NCBI RefSeq assembly: GCF_900446695.1
Contig: NZ_UAVP01000003.1
Location: forward strand, 783,501-847,500
Origin: Capnocytophaga sputigena
Lineage (GTDB): Bacteria > Bacteroidota > Bacteroidia > Flavobacteriales > Flavobacteriaceae
Direction: 5' to 3'
DNA: 64,000 nucleotides
Shown: positions 58,543 through 64,000 of the stretch, piece by piece
Numbering within the stretch: position 1 is the first letter of the stretch
Layout: each line of letters begins with the position of its first letter
Translations under genes and position numbers: made by a program
The notes under the pieces: model-generated
The model's input: only the letters and a program-made list of their open reading frames with translations
Told to the model about the DNA's origin: nothing
Database searches by the model: none

Positions 58543-61500
58543 ATGAAAGTAAAAAGTTTTTTTAAATACCTTGCCTTGCTGCTCTTTCTCTTCTCTGGAG
58601 CACAGGAGTTGTATGCTCAAACACAAGGTAGATTACTCTCTGCAAGACGGCAATTTGGAGATGCTTGTGTTGCTCCTAATAACAATGGTAAATGGAGAGT
58701 ACATTTCTATTGGAGTCCTCCCTATCCTAATCCAGACAACAAGTTCTATATAGAATTATCCGATGCTAATGGAGACTTCAACAGTCCTACAGTCTTAAAA
58801 GTAATAAATACTAGACCTAATATCTCTGCCTATGAGAGCAGTAATATAAATGACACCTCACTTGATTTTTCTTTACCTACTAATCTCAATGGTTCAAACT
58901 TCAAAATTCGAGTGCGAAGCACCAATCCTGCTTCTGAAATAATTACTGTAAATAAAGAAAATCGTGCTAATAGTCAAAAGTTTGAAATAGCTTGGATGCC
59001 AATTATCACATCTATATCTGTATCTCCTCAATATGTAACTCTGTGTCCTGGACACACTCAAGAATTAAAAGTGGTAAGTCTTCCTAATGGTGAGCCAGTG
59101 GGTAACTATCGTTATGTATGGGGTAAAAAAAATGGGGCTAATCGCATTCCAATCCAAAGAAATGCAGGTCCTACTTTCACAGTCTCCGAAGCAGGAGAAT
59201 ATTATGCTGGTATAGAATTTTCTGGAATTTGTGATAATAAGTCTTATTCTCAAAATATAGAAGTAAGAGTCTCTGGCAGCCAGTCGGTTAACCTTTCTTC
59301 TTCTGCTACCGAAGTATGCGAAAGTGAGCCTTTTACCCTTACTGCTACTCCTGCCAATCCCTCTGCTAAGTTCATTTGGTATCGCGATAATACCAAAATA
59401 GCTGAAACTGATGGCGTGAATACCTATACAGTTCCCGCTGGACAAAACCTGGCTGGTAACTACTATGTGCAAGTGGGGAGCGGTGGCAGTTGCGATGTGC
59501 AATCTAACCGCGTTACTATCAAACGAAAAGACAATATCACTGCCTCTATAAGCTCCGATGGTGGCACGGTGTTGATGCCTGGTAAAACTCGCGTTTTCAC
59601 AGTGAGCACCACCGCCCAAAGTCCGCAATACAAATGGTTTAAGGATGGGGTAGAAATCACAGGGCAAACAGGCGCTACCTATACTGCCAATGCTGCTGGT
59701 ACCTATAAAGCTGAAGTTACACAAACTGCTGGCTGTGCCGCTACTATTACTACCAACGAAATAACCCTTAAAGCTCCTGATAGCTTTAAAGTTACTATCA
59801 AAACTAAAACCGCTTTCCAACCTTGTACTACGAATGCTGTTACTTTAGCAATCGATAAAATTGTTGCTGTAGCAGGAGGCTCTGAACTCACCGTAGATCC
59901 TTCCGATTATAGCACTTTCTCCTTTCAATGGCAAGCCAATCTCTCTGGTACTTATCAAGATTTAGCAGGGAAAACCCAAAGCGAATTGTCTTTAAGTAGT
60001 GCCACAGAAAATGGTAAATACAAACTCAAAGTAACGGCTACTGGCTTTACTATCCCCGATTCTAACGAATTAGACATCCGTTTGCAAGATAGTGATGCGC
60101 TAAAAATTAACAACGGCAACAACTCATTGGAGTTCTGCGATGGCGTTGTAACCCTCACTGTTACTACAGGAGCTTCTCCTTCAGCTAACTATACTTGGTT
60201 TAAGGACAATGTGAAAGTAGCAGAAGGTGTAGGTAAAACCGAATATGCTGCCGAGGGTTCTGGCGTATACTACGCTACAGTAGGCTCAAGCTCTGGTGGC
60301 TGTCCTGCAACTTCTAACTCGGTAGTTGTAAAGAAAACCACTATCACAGCGCGTTGGGCAGAAGATATCAACACCCGTGAAATTTACTACCACGGCAAAA
60401 CAAACGTGTTACAAGTATCACACAATATGACTTCACCTACTATCGAGTGGAGCAAAAATGGCGCTGTAATCCCTGGCGAAACAGGTACCCAACTCACCAT
60501 TTCATCGGCTCCTACATCGGTAGATATCTATACCGTAAAACTCACCGATAACGGCAATTGTGGTACTGTAAAAACCCTCGACCCTGTGTATTTCGAAACT
60601 ATCGCCGATATCACAGAAGTGAAAGTCGGTACACTTGCTATCTCGTCTACTGATTGCGAAACTCGCTCACAAACTACCCTTGAGGTACAAAAAATAAAAG
60701 TAAAACTCAGCAGTAGCGGACAAGAAGTGGAAGTGAAACGTGCCGACTATCGTTATTTCAACTTCCAATGGTCGAAAGATGGTAACGATATCTTAGGCGA
60801 AACTCGCCACCAATTAGTAGTATTGCGCGCTGGCAACTCCGAGTCGGCTAAATATAGCGTAAAAGTTACTTATAATACAAGTATTATCAAAACTTCAACC
60901 GAACGCGCTATTGCCTTTACTCCTATCCCCGATTTCCAAATTTCATCATCCGATGGCGCCAAAGGAACTGTTTACCTTTGCCAAGGAGGTTCGGTAACTC
61001 TCACAGTTTCCGCCGATAGTTTTGACCCCAATGCTACCCTCGCCGATAGCTTTTCGTACAAATGGTACAAAGTAACCAGTGCTAACTATACGAACGACAC
61101 AGCGTTGGGCAGTGAAGCCCCTACCGCAAAAGTAGATGCCATTGGCGAATACTATTTAGAAATCAACAATGGTGGTTGCCCTAAACGCGCTCATATAAAA
61201 GTAGAAAACTACCGCTTAGGGCTCTTTGAACTTGGCTTTAAAGGAAGCGACAACAATAGTGCTGTTACTAAAATAAAACAATACCAATCGCCTAGAATTA
61301 AAATAAGTGCTCAAGTAGGTGAACACATTGTTGTACTTAAAAAGACAAATACTGACGATGAAATAGAAATAGCTGGAGGTAACTTTGTATGGGTGAAAGA
61401 CGATGGCACTGAAAAATATGGCACATCACTTGATATCACCTCCGATGATATGGCAGGTAGCTACACGCTAAAAGAAATATCGTGCCCTGCTATTGGCGAA

Positions 61501-61827
61501 AACGCTATAAGTTTTGAGTTGGATATCTACAAAGTAGATGTAGTACCGAATATTGTAACCCCTAATGGCGACCATTTCAACGACACTTGGGAAATCCCAG
61601 CTAAATACACTAGCCCGAATGTGAAAGTAACCATTTATACAGTTGAAGGTAAAGAAGAATATTCAGGCACTAATTATAAAAATCAGTGGCCTTCATCAAA
61701 TTCTAGTGCTTTCAAAGATCTTGGCAAACGCGCTCTCATCTATATTTATACTATAAAAGGTGAATACACTGAAAATGGAGAGAGAAAAAGTGTTGATTTG
61801 AAAGGAACAATTACCATACTAAAATAA
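58543..61827 (+). CDS. T9SS type B sorted cell-surface protein with Ig-like repeats
   Basis: A 1094-aa secreted protein: signal peptide (ending ELYAQ), an N-terminal domain, and at least five Ig/PKD-like repeats of about 90 residues marked by YKWFKDG, YTWFKDN, IEWSKNG and FQWSKDG and by a trailing G.Y...V pattern with paired cysteines. A C-terminal gliding-motility-associated/CHU_C-type sorting domain (VTPNGDHFNDTWEI ... TIYTVEGKEEYSG ... GTITILK) targets it through type IX secretion. Its likely role is adhesion or gliding. It lies 9 bp upstream of a PorP/SprF gene, the usual partner of type B cargo. Confidence 0.92.
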   Translation: MKVKSFFKYLALLLFLFSGAQELYAQTQGRLLSARRQFGDACVAPNNNGKWRVHFYWSPPYPNPDNKFYIELSDANGDFNSPTVLKVINTRPNISAYESSNINDTSLDFSLPTNLNGSNFKIRVRSTNPASEIITVNKENRANSQKFEIAWMPIITSISVSPQYVTLCPGHTQELKVVSLPNGEPVGNYRYVWGKKNGANRIPIQRNAGPTFTVSEAGEYYAGIEFSGICDNKSYSQNIEVRVSGSQSVNLSSSATEVCESEPFTLTATPANPSAKFIWYRDNTKIAETDGVNTYTVPAGQNLAGNYYVQVGSGGSCDVQSNRVTIKRKDNITASISSDGGTVLMPGKTRVFTVSTTAQSPQYKWFKDGVEITGQTGATYTANAAGTYKAEVTQTAGCAATITTNEITLKAPDSFKVTIKTKTAFQPCTTNAVTLAIDKIVAVAGGSELTVDPSDYSTFSFQWQANLSGTYQDLAGKTQSELSLSSATENGKYKLKVTATGFTIPDSNELDIRLQDSDALKINNGNNSLEFCDGVVTLTVTTGASPSANYTWFKDNVKVAEGVGKTEYAAEGSGVYYATVGSSSGGCPATSNSVVVKKTTITARWAEDINTREIYYHGKTNVLQVSHNMTSPTIEWSKNGAVIPGETGTQLTISSAPTSVDIYTVKLTDNGNCGTVKTLDPVYFETIADITEVKVGTLAISSTDCETRSQTTLEVQKIKVKLSSSGQEVEVKRADYRYFNFQWSKDGNDILGETRHQLVVLRAGNSESAKYSVKVTYNTSIIKTSTERAIAFTPIPDFQISSSDGAKGTVYLCQGGSVTLTVSADSFDPNATLADSFSYKWYKVTSANYTNDTALGSEAPTAKVDAIGEYYLEINNGGCPKRAHIKVENYRLGLFELGFKGSDNNSAVTKIKQYQSPRIKISAQVGEHIVVLKKTNTDDEIEIAGGNFVWVKDDGTEKYGTSLDITSDDMAGSYTLKEISCPAIGENAISFELDIYKVDVVPNIVTPNGDHFNDTWEIPAKYTSPNVKVTIYTVEGKEEYSGTNYKNQWPSSNSSAFKDLGKRALIYIYTIKGEYTENGERKSVDLKGTITILK

Positions 61828-61836
61828 GAACGAACA

Positions 61837-63243
61837 ATGAAAATTAGAATACATATACTCATCATAGCGTTTGTGCTTGGTGCCTTTTGGAGTTGGGCAC
61901 AAGGCGATGGTAATTACTTGCCTTATGAAATGCCCGGACATACAGCCGTGAAATACAACACCTACCTGATGCACCCTGCATTTCCTATATTTAGCAAAAA
62001 CGAATCACAAATCACCTTCTTCCATCGCAACCAATGGATGGGCTTCAAAGATGATAAATTCAATACCTTTGGACTTTCGTATGGTAAAAAATGGGGCGGT
62101 GATGCAGGTAGAAAAAAAGATTACTACGACGGGAATAATATGGCTCACGGAATGATATTCAAGCGCAATGCGAGTTTCTTCTCAAATGTAGGCATTTTAG
62201 GAAACTACGTGCACCAAGTAGAAATCTCAAGAGATAACTATTTGCGTTTAGGTTTGAACGTAGTGTTTGCCCGTAGCAGTATCGACAAAAACAAAGTGCG
62301 TTCAAACGTACAAGACCCTCTTGTTGAGAATGCTAAAGCAACTAGTATCATCAACCTCCAACCAGGGGTTGATATGAACTTTGGCTATTGGCACGTAGGG
62401 CTTACTGCCGAAAACCTTTTAGACTATTCTTTCTCAGCAGGTGAAATGGCTGTGCCTTTCAACGAAAAATCACTCACCGCTCACGTGATGTACCGCAAAG
62501 AATTACAGAGTACAAGCGACTTTTTAGAAGACGGATTTTTCAGCATAATGGCAAAGGGTAAAAGAACAAAAGATAACTTCCAATTTGGCGGAAACCTAAT
62601 GCTTGATGTAAATATGGGCTGGGCGTATGCTGGTTACGACCAAAAATATGGTGTTTTTGGAGGAATAGGCTTCAATGTAAGCAACCATTTTAGCATTGGC
62701 TTTGGTTATGAACAAAGCATTGCCAACTATGTAGCCGAACAAGGTGGTAGTTACGATGTGGTAGTATCTTATCAATTCGGTGGTAAACACCATATCAAAA
62801 AACCACCAGTAGTAAAAGATCCTCCTAAAAAAGACCCTCCAGTAGTAAAACCACCTGAACCTAAGGTAGTAACACCTACTGTTACAGTTACACAAACTCC
62901 TACACCTCCTCCAGCTCCTCCTAAACCTAAAACCCCTATGGATGACTTGAGCAGACGTATCAAAGTAGTTGAAGATGATATTGGTAATATTCCTCCAGGA
63001 TACTATGTGATTGTTGGGGTATACAACAGCCCAGGGGGAGCTTACAGAATCACTAAAGAAATCAAACAAAAATTAGACCTTGATGTAGCTAGCTTCCTAC
63101 ACCCTAACAACAACTTTACCTACATCTATATAGATAAACCTTATGATACACGAGCAGAAGCAGGAGATAGGCTTATCAACTTGCTCCGCATTCCAGAGTT
63201 TAAAAACTCTAAAGCGTGGATATTAAAAGTAGGAAAACTATAA
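61837..63243 (+). CDS. PorP/SprF family protein fused to a SPOR-like domain
   Basis: A 468-aa protein. After a signal peptide (AFWSWAQG), a PorP/SprF outer-membrane barrel fills about 25-310 (FFHRNQWMGFKD, NLQPGVDMNFGYWHVGLTAENL, SIGFGYEQSIANYV). A Pro/Lys/Thr linker (about 315-370) then joins a C-terminal SPOR-like domain (about 385-468: GYYVIVGVYNSPGGAYRITKE, KAWILKVGKL), which could bind denuded peptidoglycan. PorP/SprF proteins are needed for secretion of type B cargo. Most members lack this extension. A terminator follows. Confidence 0.88.
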   Translation: MKIRIHILIIAFVLGAFWSWAQGDGNYLPYEMPGHTAVKYNTYLMHPAFPIFSKNESQITFFHRNQWMGFKDDKFNTFGLSYGKKWGGDAGRKKDYYDGNNMAHGMIFKRNASFFSNVGILGNYVHQVEISRDNYLRLGLNVVFARSSIDKNKVRSNVQDPLVENAKATSIINLQPGVDMNFGYWHVGLTAENLLDYSFSAGEMAVPFNEKSLTAHVMYRKELQSTSDFLEDGFFSIMAKGKRTKDNFQFGGNLMLDVNMGWAYAGYDQKYGVFGGIGFNVSNHFSIGFGYEQSIANYVAEQGGSYDVVVSYQFGGKHHIKKPPVVKDPPKKDPPVVKPPEPKVVTPTVTVTQTPTPPPAPPKPKTPMDDLSRRIKVVEDDIGNIPPGYYVIVGVYNSPGGAYRITKEIKQKLDLDVASFLHPNNNFTYIYIDKPYDTRAEAGDRLINLLRIPEFKNSKAWILKVGKL

Positions 63244-63256
63244 ACAATTATAATTA

Positions 63257-63303
63257 TAAAGACTGTTCAAAATGCAACTACAACTCTTTTTGAACAGTCT
63301 TTT
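63257..63303 (+). terminator. Terminator after the PorP/SprF-SPOR gene
   Basis: AAAGACTGTTCAAAA ... TTTTTGAACAGTCTTT with a loop of about 14 nt and a T-rich end. Confidence 0.8.
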
Positions 63304-63324
63304 ATTTTAAAAAAAGAAGACAAT

Positions 63325-63750
63325 ATGAAAAAACTTACTCTTTGTTTAATAGCACTTTTGGCTTTACAGTCCTGTGCTACTATGAATAACCAGCGTACTA
63401 CCCGTGCGCATACAAAAAAAGCTGCCCCTAAGACAGCTAATGTAAAAACAGGCGTTTATAAAACGGATGTTACTGCAACCTATTATCACGATAAGTTTAA
63501 CGGGAGAAAGACCGCTAGTGGGGCTGTATTTAGCAATAGCAAGCTCACCACGGCGCACCCTTCGTTACCTTTTGGAACCCAACTAAAGGTTACCAATCCC
63601 ATAAATGGAAAATCGGTAGTAGTAACCGTCACCGATAGAGGTCCCTTTACTAAAGGTCGTGAACTTGATCTTACCAAGCGTGCCTTTATGGAAATCACCG
63701 ATAACAAGAGTAAAGGTTTGCTACAAGTAAATATAGAAATTGTAGAATAA
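63325..63750 (+). CDS. rlpA: RlpA-family septal ring lytic transglycosylase lipoprotein
   Basis: A 141-aa lipoprotein (lipobox LQSCA) with the double-psi beta-barrel RlpA domain: ATYYHDKFNGRKTASG, TTAHPSLPFGTQLKVTN, VTVTDRGPFTKGRELDLTK. The catalytic Glu/Asp/His-type residues of RlpA lie in these motifs. It cleaves naked glycan strands in other bacteria. Here it lacks a SPOR domain, which is instead found on the neighbouring PorP/SprF protein. It has its own terminator. Confidence 0.93.
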   Translation: MKKLTLCLIALLALQSCATMNNQRTTRAHTKKAAPKTANVKTGVYKTDVTATYYHDKFNGRKTASGAVFSNSKLTTAHPSLPFGTQLKVTNPINGKSVVVTVTDRGPFTKGRELDLTKRAFMEITDNKSKGLLQVNIEIVE

Positions 63751-63774
63751 GGAGTTTTACTCCTTATTTTTTTT
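63749..63774 (+). terminator. rlpA terminator
   Basis: AAGGAG, loop tttta, CTCCTT, then ATTTTTTTT. It overlaps the rlpA stop codon. Confidence 0.85.
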
Positions 63775-63792
63775 GCATTATAGAATAAGCAA

Positions 63793-63829
63793 TAAAAAAA
63801 GAGCAATTCTTTATCAGAATTGCTCTTTA
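63793..63829 (-). terminator. Terminator of the rRNA operon
   Basis: Minus strand: AGAGCAATTC, 7-nt loop, GAATTGCTCT, then TTTTTTT. It lies just downstream of the 5S rRNA 3' end. Confidence 0.85.
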
Positions 63830-63832
63830 TAA

Positions 63833-63940
63833 GAAGGCGGCGACATACTCTCCCACGTGACCGTAGTACCATCTGCGCTAAAAGGTTTAACTGCTCTGTT
63901 CGGAATGGTAAGAGGTGAGACCTTTGACTATAACCACCTT
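63833..63940 (-). rRNA. rrf: 5S ribosomal RNA
   Basis: Read on the minus strand the sequence begins AAGGTGGTTATAG. It contains CTCACCTCTTACCATTCCG, AACAGAGCAGTTAAACC and GCAGATGGTACTACGG, and ends GTGGGAGAGTATGTCGCCG, all standard 5S rRNA segments. Length is about 107 nt. The 23S and 16S genes should lie past the right end of the window on the minus strand. Confidence 0.93.
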
Positions 63941-63947
63941 AAACTTT

Positions 63948-63990
63948 TTAGGTGTTAGGGGTTAGGGATTAGGTTTCAGGGGAATCCCTG
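63948..63990. repeat. Intergenic word repeat between 5S rRNA and the window end
   Basis: 'aggtgttaggggttagggattaggtttcaggggaatccctg', the same family as 2056-2098 and 42470-42541. It lies in the presumed 23S-5S spacer. Confidence 0.65.
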
Positions 63991-64000
63991 ATGCCTATAA

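Noticed and set aside
59065..59820. 251-aa minus-strand ORF opposite the T9SS type B protein
   Set aside because: The sense strand encodes a clear Ig-repeat protein with signal peptide and sorting domain. The antisense product is low in complexity and unrecognisable.
62596..63069. 157-aa minus-strand ORF opposite the PorP/SprF-SPOR gene
   Set aside because: It is an antisense shadow of the Pro/Lys-rich linker (Arg/Phe/Tyr runs), with no promoter or domain.

Overview
The window looks like chromosomal DNA from a low-GC Bacteroidota of the family Flavobacteriaceae, most probably an oral Capnocytophaga (inference). The reasons are the promoters (TTG, about 19-20 bp, then TAnnTTTG, many matching exactly), type IX secretion (T9SS) and gliding proteins (plug protein, PorP/SprF, a type B sorted surface protein), a SusB-like GH97 enzyme, DUF3078 and PF14121-type outer membrane proteins, and the methylerythritol phosphate and protoporphyrin genes. 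No phage, integrase, intact IS element, CRISPR array or tRNA was seen. One 5S rRNA gene on the minus strand at the right edge implies that an rRNA operon continues beyond the window.

Layout. 0.1-2.1 kb: an OmpR-type two-component pair. 2.2-9.4 kb, minus strand: a beta-barrel protein, gamma carbonic anhydrase, small membrane protein, DUF3820 protein and bioB, then a murD-ftsW-hemH-cmk operon. 9.7-18.3 kb: small membrane protein, GapN-like dehydrogenase, RlmL-like methyltransferase (minus), sbcD without sbcC, a porin and a POT peptide transporter. 18.4-26 kb: bactofilin and a small membrane protein, a TM2/DUF2752/DUF4870-like/M48/ruvX run of tightly packed genes, GH97 alpha-glucosidase and a prolyl oligopeptidase. 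26.4-30.7 kb: mreB-mreC-mreD-mrdA. 30.8-33.5 kb: an AT-rich island of unrecognised secreted proteins surrounding maf. 33.6-42 kb: T9SS plug protein, rarA, an unknown secreted protein (minus) and purL, followed by a candidate small RNA. 42.1-48.8 kb, minus strand: tdk, a DUF3078 protein, a decayed C10 peptidase/lipoprotein cluster, dxs and hemJ. 49-56.4 kb: an esterase-like hydrolase, hemB, cytochrome c lipoprotein, pgk, an AraC regulator with a DUF417 protein, and a PiT phosphate transporter (minus). 56.7-63.8 kb: a lipoprotein, a 17-unit 9-bp minisatellite, a T9SS type B giant surface protein, a PorP/SprF-SPOR fusion and RlpA.

How the genes fit together. Cell-envelope biogenesis dominates: MurD, FtsW, MreBCD, PBP2, bactofilin, RlpA and a SPOR-like domain. 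T9SS surface export and oligosaccharide/peptide use (GH97, POT transporter, S9 peptidase, porin) are next. HemH, HemJ and HemB are three separated steps of haem synthesis. An AraC-DUF417 pair resembles the RclR-RclC arrangement of hypochlorous-acid defence.

The most unusual content is non-coding. It includes several families of short intergenic repeats that supply promoter -33 boxes and even encode the last residues of several proteins, composite hairpin/MITE-like elements, a 175-bp regulatory block present twice, a 40-bp loopless palindrome over a gene start, an orphan promoter-hairpin-terminator unit that looks like a small RNA, and a C10 protease locus reduced to fragments while its companion lipoprotein genes persist and duplicate.
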